Shown: positions 53,151-60,984 of the stretch, one piece after another
Numbering within the stretch: position 1 is the stretch's first letter
Layout: every line of letters begins with the position of its first letter
Assembly: GCA_951813615.1 (NCBI GenBank)
Contig: OX638377.1
Location: 2,356,001-2,420,000 of the forward strand
DNA: 64,000 nt
DNA from: an uncultured Latescibacterota bacterium
Lineage (GTDB): Bacteria; Latescibacterota; UBA2968; UBA8231
Direction: 5' to 3'
Made by a program: the position numbers and the translations under genes
The notes under the pieces: model-generated
Told to the model about the DNA's origin: nothing
Seen by the model: only the letters and a program-made list of their open reading frames with translations
The model's database searches: none

Positions 53151-54185
53151 ATGCGCAAGATACTGAAGCAAGCCCTCCAGTACGGGCTGAGCCTAGGCCT
53201 GATGGGGCTTTTTATTTATTGGGCTTTTGAGGGGATAAACCGAGGGGAACTCTGGGATGCCATGATCGGCCTTTCGCCGGTTTGGGCCGCTGTTATGTGC
53301 ATCGTGACGCTGGGGACCTTGGTATTGCGAGCTTGGCGCTGGCAGGTCCTCATGCGACCCTTTGCGCCGCAGGTGAGCAACCTCAACGCGTCGCTCGCCC
53401 TAGCTATATGCTACGCGGCCAATGTGGTTGTGCCGCGCTCGGGCGAGGTTCTGCGATGCGTCAGCCTCAAGTGGAGCACCGGGGCGAGCATCAGCGCCCT
53501 AGTGGCCACGATAGTAGTGGAGCGCATTCTCGACCTGTTTTGGCTCATCGTCTTGTTCTGGCTCATCGTCTATATCGATATCGCCCTGCCCGCGCTTTGG
53601 ACGTCGATCGGTGCAGATCGGGACACCATTGGCCTGTTGGCCTTAGCTGGATGCTTGATCGCGCTGAGCCTTTTGGTCTTAGTTTCGGTTTATCGGGAAA
53701 AAATCTTGGCTGGAATTCGCCCGCTGCTCGCGCGGCGTGCCTGGGGACGCGGCGAGCGAGTCCTCGAAATCATCGAGACCTTCATCGGCGGGCTCTCCGC
53801 CCTGCGACAGCAGCCGATGGCGTACTTTGAGATCCTAGTTAGTTCGGTCCTGCTCAATGCGGCCTACGTATTTATTATCTATGCGGCTTTTGTCGGTATG
53901 GGCTTGGACCAAAAGTACGACCTCGACGCAATAGCGGCGCTAGTAGTCATGGCCATATCGTCCATCGGAGTAATCATTCCAACGCCTGGGGGGATCGGTT
54001 CGTATCACTTCCTCTTTGGCGAGGCCATGCACCACCTCTACACGGTGCCCCTTGCCACCGCTTTGGCCTGCGCCACGTTGACCCATGCTTTAGCGAATCT
54101 GACCTATATCTTCGTCGGCGGCCCAACCCTGCTGTGGCAATGGCAGCGAAGCCGACAGAGCAGTTCAGAAGATCCAGACGATTAG
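53151..54185 (+). CDS. UPF0104 / LPG-synthase-like membrane protein 2
   Basis: 344 residues with about eight membrane segments, of the same family as the protein at 33414. Conserved parts: RAWRWQVLMRPF, VVPRSGEVLRCV, and PTPGGIGSYHFLFGEAM. No catalytic extension. Its stop overlaps the convergent DUF350 gene by 21 bases, so these genes are packed tail to tail. Confidence 0.78.
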   Translation: MRKILKQALQYGLSLGLMGLFIYWAFEGINRGELWDAMIGLSPVWAAVMCIVTLGTLVLRAWRWQVLMRPFAPQVSNLNASLALAICYAANVVVPRSGEVLRCVSLKWSTGASISALVATIVVERILDLFWLIVLFWLIVYIDIALPALWTSIGADRDTIGLLALAGCLIALSLLVLVSVYREKILAGIRPLLARRAWGRGERVLEIIETFIGGLSALRQQPMAYFEILVSSVLLNAAYVFIIYAAFVGMGLDQKYDLDAIAALVVMAISSIGVIIPTPGGIGSYHFLFGEAMHHLYTVPLATALACATLTHALANLTYIFVGGPTLLWQWQRSRQSSSEDPDD

Positions 54186-55007
54186 CGTCGATCCACCCAC
54201 GTAGCCAAAAGCCTCTATCAGCCCAGCCCCCACATTCGGCTGTTCCTCGACCTGTTCGGCACCCAGACTCACCTTCGGTGCTAGGAGCACATCGGTCAAC
54301 TTGTGGATTAGGTAAAGCGCGACAAAACCAAAGACCGCATCCATGCCGAAGGTTTTGAGGCCGATGAGCCACCCTGCGTAGTCGCCGGCCACGGCGATGC
54401 TGACGATGTTGCCCATGCCCACCAGTACGCCGCCGAACGCCAAGCCGACCGCGGCATTATCGCGTTCTAGTTCGCTATGCACCGAATGCGGGGTAATCCA
54501 CTCGTAGAGTAGCCCGGCCACCACCAGCACCACTTGAGCCAAGAGCCAGAAGGCCACACCGCTCCACAGCGGCCCCTCGCCCTGCACGATAGCCAGAACA
54601 ATCAAGCCATTGGCAATGTGCATCCCCGCCTCGACAAAGGCCGTCCCCATATTCTGATCCTCGACGACCTCCTTGCGGTTGTTAAAGTGAGGTAGGAGCA
54701 CTCGCTCGCAGAGCACACCGGCGACGAGCATCAAGACAATCGCCAAGAGGCCGTACTGGGCGATGCCAATCAAGTCGGCTTGCCAGCCGAGCGAAGGGCC
54801 GCTCAACGCTCCCCCCAGCGCCAAGCAAATCCCAAAGAAATAACCGCCCACCGCAACGGCCATCGCGTGGTTGTTGCGACCGTAGAGTTCGTCTTTGAGA
54901 TCGACCCGGCGAAAAACTCGGGCATAGGCCTGCTTGGCGACAAAGAGCAGGACGAAAGCCTCCAAAAGATAGACTAGGGTCTGAGCCATCGTCATTAAAG
55001 TATCCAC
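54165..55007 (-). CDS. Duplicated DUF350 (YjfL-like) membrane protein
   Basis: DUF350 proteins are four-segment membrane proteins of unknown function linked to PspA. This one has eight segments from two tandem DUF350 copies: the repeat marker NNHAMAVAVGGYFFGICLAL in the first and ERDNAAVGLAFGGVLVGMGN in the second. The start is GTG 55007, 6 bp after the GGGGG of its ribosome site; an upstream frame would overlap the lipoprotein gene. It is last in the - strand operon. Confidence 0.86.
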   Translation of the reverse strand: MDTLMTMAQTLVYLLEAFVLLFVAKQAYARVFRRVDLKDELYGRNNHAMAVAVGGYFFGICLALGGALSGPSLGWQADLIGIAQYGLLAIVLMLVAGVLCERVLLPHFNNRKEVVEDQNMGTAFVEAGMHIANGLIVLAIVQGEGPLWSGVAFWLLAQVVLVVAGLLYEWITPHSVHSELERDNAAVGLAFGGVLVGMGNIVSIAVAGDYAGWLIGLKTFGMDAVFGFVALYLIHKLTDVLLAPKVSLGAEQVEEQPNVGAGLIEAFGYVGGSTLIVWIF

Positions 55008-55017
55008 TGCGTTCCCC

Positions 55018-55722
55018 CTATTTTCCAAAGCGCGAGGAACCGCGTCCCCACCCGGAGGTGGTACGGCCCATGCGGTTTTTGACCTGACCACTAAAGGCTT
55101 GGCGGCGGCTTTGCTGGCGCTGGTAGAATTGCGGTCGCGTCTTTTGAGTCTGCGAACCGCGCGACCCAAAGGTGGGCCGGCCTCCTTTTGTCGGCCCGTA
55201 GTACGGGCGGCCCCGTTCTCGGTTGCGGCGATAGTCCTCCCAATCGCCGCGCCCGACCTGCCAGCCCCCCCCCATTAAGCTGCTCATCAGCGCGTACTGG
55301 CCGTAAAATTGCCAAAACCCACCGCCGCCCCAAAACCCGTACTGGGAATTGCCGACGTATTGGTAGCCGGGTGGGTGCGCTTGACTGGTGCCGGTGCGGC
55401 GGCCGTCCAGCGACTTGGAGGCCACGACCATGCCGACGTACTTTTCGTAGCGGTAGAAGGTCTCTTCGCGGACTTCCATCCAATCGGTGCGGCGCTCCTG
55501 ATAGACGATGGTATCGCGCCCGGCAACGCGCTGTCCCGCAGCGGTCAACACCTGAAAGCGGAGAAAATAGTCAGAAAAGAACGAGCCTTCGATGCGAGTA
55601 TCATCGACGATCAGCGAGTACTCGGGATAGCGATCTAAGTCGCGTACTAGCTCCCGCACTGGGTCTTTCGATCCACAGGCAATCAGGCCCCACAGTACCA
55701 AGGCCGCTACGCGCCAAGCCAT
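55018..55722 (-). CDS. Lipoprotein with Gly/Arg-rich tail
   Basis: Unknown function, 234 residues. A lipobox signal (VLWGLIACGS) suggests a membrane-anchored periplasmic protein. Residues about 20-110 are a conserved domain; the middle contains PPGYQYVGNSQYGFW and a GGGGFWQFYGQY stretch; the C-terminal 80 residues are rich in Gly, Arg, Gln and Ser. It begins one base after the DUF4178 stop. Proteins of this type co-occur with DUF350 and DUF4178. Confidence 0.68.
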   Translation of the reverse strand: MAWRVAALVLWGLIACGSKDPVRELVRDLDRYPEYSLIVDDTRIEGSFFSDYFLRFQVLTAAGQRVAGRDTIVYQERRTDWMEVREETFYRYEKYVGMVVASKSLDGRRTGTSQAHPPGYQYVGNSQYGFWGGGGFWQFYGQYALMSSLMGGGWQVGRGDWEDYRRNRERGRPYYGPTKGGRPTFGSRGSQTQKTRPQFYQRQQSRRQAFSGQVKNRMGRTTSGWGRGSSRFGK

Positions 55723-55723
55723 T

Positions 55724-56272
55724 TCAAGTGCCCTCCTCCACCGGCAGGATGTCGGTGAATTGGTATTCTTCTACCTCCAAGCCTGCGTACGCGGCAAAAT
55801 CGCGCTCGCCCCACTGGCTGATAAAAAGCACTTTGCCTTCTTCCCCTTCAAACGACCAATTGACAAACTCGCGCTCCGCATCGATGCCGTCTTTGCGGTA
55901 CAGGCCCGCGTCGCTCGTGCTCCCCGCGTATTCATCACTCTCAAACCGTACAGATTCAGGTGGGTCGCCGTCGGCAATGATCGCCGCGGCAATATCGCCT
56001 TCGATCTCGTCGATGCCAATCGCCCGCGTCAAGGTCCAATAGGCTTTGCCGTCTTCTACGCCGCGCTCGAGGAAGCACACCTGACCATCGGCCTGCAATT
56101 CCCATTCCTCGGTAGTATAGCCTTCGTAGTCATAGTTTCCGCGACCTGTAACTTGCCACGTTTTGAGGTCGTAATCGACTAGAAAACCCACCTTCATGGT
56201 GCTGAGCGAATACTCCTGATAGGTCGGTTCGTCCTCGTCTTGGCGACCACCAAACCATTTCCTTAAACCCAT
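55724..56272 (-). CDS. DUF4178 family protein
   Basis: 182 residues. After a short basic N-terminus (MGLRKWFGGRQDED) comes a beta-rich DUF4178 domain: MKVGFLVDYDLKTWQVTGRG, then YTTEEWELQADG and the C-terminal YQFTDILPVEEGT. DUF4178 is associated with DUF350, PspA and spermidine synthase genes. Start ATG 56272 is chosen because the frame beyond it is shadow sequence of the upstream gene. It follows the spermidine-synthase-like gene by 13 bp. Confidence 0.86.
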   Translation of the reverse strand: MGLRKWFGGRQDEDEPTYQEYSLSTMKVGFLVDYDLKTWQVTGRGNYDYEGYTTEEWELQADGQVCFLERGVEDGKAYWTLTRAIGIDEIEGDIAAAIIADGDPPESVRFESDEYAGSTSDAGLYRKDGIDAEREFVNWSFEGEEGKVLFISQWGERDFAAYAGLEVEEYQFTDILPVEEGT

Positions 56273-56285
56273 CTGGCATGTCCTT

Positions 56286-57806
56286 TCAAAACTGAGTACC
56301 CATACCCTGTCGATAATAACGCGCCAGCACCGGCCTATCAAGTCGGTTGGCCTGTACGGGCAAGCGGGCCATATCGCCATCGAACACCGCGAGGGCACTC
56401 CAGACTTGGCGGTCGATATAGCGCGTGGGAACCGCAAAGGCGTCGACCGTCGGGTCCAACCCGGCGGATCCCGCCAAGTGAAACCCCCACTCGCCAAAAG
56501 AGGGTACGTGCAAGTGATAGGAATGAACGGCAAAGCCCGCTTCCTCCAAAGCGGCGGCAATACTCCAGTACACCTCGCGTACGTGATACGGACTAGAAGC
56601 TTGGGTCGCCAAGACGCCTTGCGGGCTAAGCAACTTGCGGCACAACCTATAGGCTTCGACCGAATAGAGCTTGGCCAAGCTCTCCTCGCGGGGATCGGGC
56701 AAGTCAATTAATATCGCGCCATACGGCATGTGCTCGCGCTGTAAAAAGACAAAGCCGTCTTCGTTTATGACGCGGACTTGGCGGCGATTTAAAGCGTTGT
56801 CGTTGAGCCGGGTCAGATAAATATTGCGTTGGGCCAACCGGGTTACTGCTGGGTCGAGATCAACTAAATCGACGTGCTGGACCTCCTCGTACTTAAGCAC
56901 TTCCCGCGCCGTCAGGCCGTCCCCGCCTCCTATGATGAGCACCCTTTCGCGAGAGGGAGCCAGCGCCAGCGCTGGATGGACTAGGGCCTCGTGGTAGCGG
57001 TGTTCGTCGATAGAGGCGAATTGCAGGTGCCCGTTGAGATAGAGCCGCAGGTGTTCGTCGCGCCGGGTCAGGACGATCTGCTGGTAGGCCGATTGCTCGC
57101 TGTGGACGATGCGGTCTTCGTACAGATCGCTTTCCCACCGCGCCCGCAGTTCCTCCCCCTGCCAAGCCAGCGCCCCTAGCGCCGCAATAACCACAAGCGC
57201 TTGCGCCCCTAGCGAGCGGAAGGTGCGCTGCTCTAGCAACGCCCCCTTAAACGCAAGCACTACGCCGAGGCCGAGGACCGCGTTGACCAAGCCGGCGACC
57301 AGCGCCGTATGCAGGCTGCCGAGGAAGGGCAACAGGATGTACGGGAAGAGCAACGAGGCCAACAAGGCCCCTAGGTAGTCGAGCGATAAAACATTCGACA
57401 ACGCCGCACGCAGCGTGCCGTGACCGCGCAAAAGCCGGGTGATCAGCGGCACTTCCAAGCCGATCAACGCGCCAATCGCCGTGCTCAAAGCCAACATACC
57501 GACCCTAAAGTGGTCGGTGTATCCGTAGAGCACGTAGAGCACGCCAACCGAAACCCCACCTAACAGCCCCAGCCAAATCTCTAGCTGGGCTAGTCGCGTC
57601 AACAGCAAGTGGTCGGCGACAAAGCGCGAAAGCCAAGAGCCAAGCCCCATCGCAGCAAGGAAAAAGCCAATGGTTAGGGAAAACTGCTCAACGCTATTGC
57701 CAAGGAAGTAGGACGACACACTGCCGATGAGCAGCTGATAGACGATGGCGCAGACCGCGGCCGAAAAAATGGCCACCAGCAAAAACAGCGCACCCAGCCT
57801 AGGCAT
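56286..57806 (-). CDS. Membrane-embedded spermidine-synthase-like protein
   Basis: 506 residues: seven or so membrane segments in the first 240, then a soluble aminopropyltransferase-like Rossmann domain. The fold markers are LYLNGHLQFASIDEHRYHEA, GGGDGLTAREVL (near 294) and the DLPDPREESLAKLYS loop (near 370), in place of the Asp-Ser/Thr-x-Asp of SpeE. ATG 57806 is chosen because it opens a hydrophobic helix (MPRLGALFLL) and overlaps the flavoenzyme stop by eight bases. Whether it transfers an aminopropyl group is unproven. Confidence 0.85.
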   Translation of the reverse strand: MPRLGALFLLVAIFSAAVCAIVYQLLIGSVSSYFLGNSVEQFSLTIGFFLAAMGLGSWLSRFVADHLLLTRLAQLEIWLGLLGGVSVGVLYVLYGYTDHFRVGMLALSTAIGALIGLEVPLITRLLRGHGTLRAALSNVLSLDYLGALLASLLFPYILLPFLGSLHTALVAGLVNAVLGLGVVLAFKGALLEQRTFRSLGAQALVVIAALGALAWQGEELRARWESDLYEDRIVHSEQSAYQQIVLTRRDEHLRLYLNGHLQFASIDEHRYHEALVHPALALAPSRERVLIIGGGDGLTAREVLKYEEVQHVDLVDLDPAVTRLAQRNIYLTRLNDNALNRRQVRVINEDGFVFLQREHMPYGAILIDLPDPREESLAKLYSVEAYRLCRKLLSPQGVLATQASSPYHVREVYWSIAAALEEAGFAVHSYHLHVPSFGEWGFHLAGSAGLDPTVDAFAVPTRYIDRQVWSALAVFDGDMARLPVQANRLDRPVLARYYRQGMGTQF

Positions 57807-59445
57807 CCGCAAGTCCTCCCAGCGAGGAGGAATACGCCACGCCGAGACAATCCATTGCCCGCTCTGCCGCCAGCATACCGGAAAATATGGCTTCTTCACA
57901 CAGGGGTAGCCCAGGCGCATCGCACGAAGCAAAAAATATCCGCTCCATTGGCTGCTGCCGCCAACCAGCCATCGGCCCCCACAGCAACCCGGGACTAGGC
58001 CGCATCATCCCGTGCCCCCAGCGATACAGATCGACGCGCTCTACGAGGTCGTCTAGCTCCGGGTGAACTCGGCGCAAATCGGCCATGATCTGTTCGGTCC
58101 AGAATGAATGATCCTGCGCAAGCAAAGTGTGTCGGGCGTCTTCAAGTTGGTCGACAAAGGGCCAATAGTACATCAACACGCGGCCTCCACCCTGCTGGTG
58201 GTCGGCGACCACGTAGCCCAGCGATGGGCTGTCGTACAAGACATTGTCCCAAGTAGTTTGTTGGGCCGCGAGCGGCTCTTTGAGGAAAATCGCCGCCACC
58301 AACCACGGGCTGTACTCGATAGCCGCCATGGCTTTGGCCTGTGCATCCGGCAGGTCTGCAATCGCATAAGGAGCCGTGTGGAGCTTGCCAGCGTACACCA
58401 CTGCCCGCGTGGTCAGTTGCCGTTTTTCCCCGGTCGCCACATCAATGTACCCCAACCGCACCTGCGACCGCTCTTCGGCCAGACGCGCCACTAGCGCCTG
58501 CCGCTTTATCTCGTTTTCCTCCAACCTATTAGCGAGTTCCGCAACCAAGTACCCATTGCCCTCGGGCCACGTCAGCGTGTGGGCTGGATATGTCTCCTCG
58601 ATCCGGTAGTCGTAAAACCGACAGGCATAGTAGTGAATCCCGGCCCAAGCCGAGACCTGGGCCGCGGTGCTACCGTAGTCGTCGCGGCAGGCGTAATCGA
58701 CCAGCCAGCGGAGCCGGTCCTCTTGCCATCCCTCTTCACGGAGATACTGGGCCATGTTGATCTGGTCCAGACGCCGCACCTTGACATCGGCCGTGCTGTA
58801 GCGCAGAGGCATGGCAAAGGCCCGGCGACCGTCTCGACCGCGGTGCAAGGCCCAGCGCAGCATCTCGTCTTCAAAGCGCAACAACGCTTCGCGCTCCCGG
58901 CTCGATGCGTCGATAAACGGATCTAATCCATCGGTCCAGCGCCCCCGATAGAACAGCCGTTCATGCGGCCAGCGCAGCATCGACCCAGCGGCGACCAGCG
59001 GCTTATTCGCCGCGTCGTAGCCGTCGATGACGCCTAGATCTTGCAGTATTTCGTGGATGCAGTCGGCTTCGGCGGGAGGGATGTTGATGTAGTGAGCGCC
59101 CCAGGGAAATACCTGGTCTCCCCATTGGCCGCTGCGACTGGTGCCCCCTAGCTGGTCGTCGAGATCGAAGAGGAGAATTCGCTCCACCCCCGACCGACGC
59201 AATTTCCACGCCGCCGCCAAGCCAGAGATCCCGCCGCCGACAATGGCGACATCGCACGTGCGCTCAGACGCGGCAAAGTCTGCCCAGGAGTGCACATCGC
59301 GCAGCAGGTGCCCATGCGGTGGGCCTTCGTTGACAATCCGCCCGGGGATTGGCCGCCGCTGGTCGGACGAGCAACCGCTCCAAGCGGCCCAGCTACCAGC
59401 GGCGGCGAGCGCGCCGAAGAATTGCCTGCGGCTAAGGGCCTTCAT
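57799..59445 (-). CDS. Tat-exported lipoprotein flavin amine-oxidase-like enzyme
   Basis: 548 residues. The N-terminus reads SRRQFFGALAAAG followed by a WSGC lipobox (Cys25), i.e. a twin-arginine signal leading to a lipid anchor. The FAD motif is VAIVGGGISGLAAAW (67-81) with the next strand LLFDLDDQLGG. The protein is of the amine-oxidase/phytoene-desaturase group. Its partner in the operon is the spermidine-synthase-like protein. The substrate cannot be read, but a polyamine-related amine is a fair guess. Confidence 0.83.
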   Translation of the reverse strand: MKALSRRQFFGALAAAGSWAAWSGCSSDQRRPIPGRIVNEGPPHGHLLRDVHSWADFAASERTCDVAIVGGGISGLAAAWKLRRSGVERILLFDLDDQLGGTSRSGQWGDQVFPWGAHYINIPPAEADCIHEILQDLGVIDGYDAANKPLVAAGSMLRWPHERLFYRGRWTDGLDPFIDASSREREALLRFEDEMLRWALHRGRDGRRAFAMPLRYSTADVKVRRLDQINMAQYLREEGWQEDRLRWLVDYACRDDYGSTAAQVSAWAGIHYYACRFYDYRIEETYPAHTLTWPEGNGYLVAELANRLEENEIKRQALVARLAEERSQVRLGYIDVATGEKRQLTTRAVVYAGKLHTAPYAIADLPDAQAKAMAAIEYSPWLVAAIFLKEPLAAQQTTWDNVLYDSPSLGYVVADHQQGGGRVLMYYWPFVDQLEDARHTLLAQDHSFWTEQIMADLRRVHPELDDLVERVDLYRWGHGMMRPSPGLLWGPMAGWRQQPMERIFFASCDAPGLPLCEEAIFSGMLAAERAMDCLGVAYSSSLGGLADA

Positions 59446-59468
59446 CCCATGGGCGCGAGCGGCAGCCC

Positions 59469-60179
59469 TTATTTCGCCGTCTTCATTCTAGCCTTGAGCT
59501 GGGCCAGCGAATCATCGACCTGGGCTCCCTTGCTGTCGGCGAGGGCCTTGTCAATCTCGTCTTCAACGGCAGTCCCAGCGTCTCCCATGTCGCCATAGGC
59601 TTCGGCGAGGGCTTCCTGCTCCTCGGCCTTTTCCTTCATCCGTTCGAGCAGGGCCGTGGTGCCCTTTGAGTCGACGTTGGCCAAGTGCTGGTTGATTTTG
59701 CGGGTGGCGTTGGCGGTTTTGGTGCGCGCCTTGAGGGTCACCAGATCGTTCTCGTACGAAGCGATTTTCGACTTCAGATCGTTGACATTGCTCTGTAACT
59801 TGTCGGCCATCGCCTGTTGGGCTTGGGCCTGTTGGGAGGTCTCCGTGTGCCGACTCTGGGCCTCCTCGACTCGGGTCAGAGACTCGCGAGCCAAGCGGTC
59901 GGCTTCGGCTTCCTCCATCTGGCCGGACTCGGCCTTTTGCAACAGCAGCATGGCCTTGCGCTCGTAGTCTTCGGCGCGGCGCCGGTGGTCTTCGGACTCG
60001 CGGCTGAGCCTGATGGAAATCGCCTTGACCTCGGCGAGGGCTTTGAGACTGTCCTGCAAGTCCTTTTTTAAGTCGCGGATCGCTTGTTCACTTATCTTGA
60101 TCGGGTCTTCGAGCTTATCCACTAAGGAGTGAGCCTCGGCCTGCCCGGTTTTAAATAAGCGTTGAAATATACCTGCCAT
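59469..60179 (-). CDS. PspA/IM30 family membrane-stress protein (YjfJ-like)
   Basis: PspA assembles on damaged membranes as an ESCRT-III-like polymer. The 236 residues are nearly all helical: GIFQRLFKTGQAEAHSLV at the N-terminus (amphipathic helix), then long coiled coils rich in Glu, Gln and Ala, closing with a short acidic end. The 11-bp gap to DUF2170 and the DUF350 gene in the same run match the YjfIJ/YjfL neighbourhood. The PspF/PspB/PspC set is not present. Confidence 0.92.
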   Translation of the reverse strand: MAGIFQRLFKTGQAEAHSLVDKLEDPIKISEQAIRDLKKDLQDSLKALAEVKAISIRLSRESEDHRRRAEDYERKAMLLLQKAESGQMEEAEADRLARESLTRVEEAQSRHTETSQQAQAQQAMADKLQSNVNDLKSKIASYENDLVTLKARTKTANATRKINQHLANVDSKGTTALLERMKEKAEEQEALAEAYGDMGDAGTAVEDEIDKALADSKGAQVDDSLAQLKARMKTAK

Positions 60180-60190
60180 GTCCTATCCTC

Positions 60191-60583
60191 CTATTTGGCG
60201 GCAAACCCCAGTAATTCCTCCCCGTGCTCGACTAAGCCGAGACTCAGGGAGTTGATCGTGCTCTCCAGTTCGTTTAAGTCCAAATTCTCCAGCGCCAGCG
60301 TATTGCGATAGAGCAGCGAATCGCCTTCCTCGTTGAGGACTAAGGCACCAAAGACCAAGTCGCGGTTCATCTGCAAAATCCGCTTGTACGTCTCGGCGGC
60401 TTCAGCAGCGACCTTGATGATGAGCTGCTCGACCACCAGCACCGTATCCTCGCAATCAATAACCAAGTTTTGCACCCCCCGCTCCTCGTCGTTGACAATG
60501 ATGATTTCCTCGGCGGGAATCTCTTCGGCGATGGCAAAGCCCAACTCGAGAACGTACTCCTTTACTGTGACAAAATCAGCCAT
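60191..60583 (-). CDS. DUF2170 family protein (YjfI-like)
   Basis: 130 residues of the DUF2170 family: VKEYVLELGFAIAEEIPAEE, GVQNLVIDCEDTVLVVEQ, LQMNRDLVFGALVLNEEGD and LENLDLNELES all fit. YjfI is the partner of YjfJ (PspA) in E. coli and may adapt it. It lies 26 bp after the J-domain gene. Confidence 0.9.
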   Translation of the reverse strand: MADFVTVKEYVLELGFAIAEEIPAEEIIIVNDEERGVQNLVIDCEDTVLVVEQLIIKVAAEAAETYKRILQMNRDLVFGALVLNEEGDSLLYRNTLALENLDLNELESTINSLSLGLVEHGEELLGFAAK

Positions 60584-60609
60584 AAGCTTCCTCCAATGCT
60601 AGTTTAAGT

Positions 60610-60942
60610 TTAATGGGTTGTCAGGGACTTTTCCAGCTCTTTATAGGCTTGCGTCAACTGGGCACAGAGCGCGTTGGCTACTTCGCGTTTGGCCGGATCT
60701 TGGGCGTGGCGGTCGGGGTGGTACTGCTTCATCAACCGCTTCCACGCCGTCTTCACGGCCTCCAGATTCGCCCCATAGGGGAGCTCCAGATTGGCGTAAT
60801 ATCCGGCGAGTACCGGGTCTTCGGCGGGTGCAGGGGGCGGCACCGGGGGTTGCCAATATTTGTAGGCATCGCTCGGCTCGCTGGCCGCACTCTTCTCAGT
60901 GTGCGCCCGCACGACGCGGAATATGCGCCCAAGTAAGTCCAT
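60610..60942 (-). CDS. J-domain protein (DnaJ-like co-chaperone)
   Basis: 110 residues. The C-terminal 65 form a J domain: LELPYGANLEAVKTAWKRL then HPD at 75-77 (YHPDRH), with the last helix LTQAYKELEKSL. The first 45 are proline-rich. It may recruit Hsp70 to PspA or other operon products. It is 26 bp ahead of DUF2170 and 42 bp after the OPT-like gene. Confidence 0.88.
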   Translation of the reverse strand: MDLLGRIFRVVRAHTEKSAASEPSDAYKYWQPPVPPPAPAEDPVLAGYYANLELPYGANLEAVKTAWKRLMKQYHPDRHAQDPAKREVANALCAQLTQAYKELEKSLTTH

Positions 60943-60984
60943 AAATGGCGAAAATACAAGGGATAGTGGACCTTGTCCACCCCC

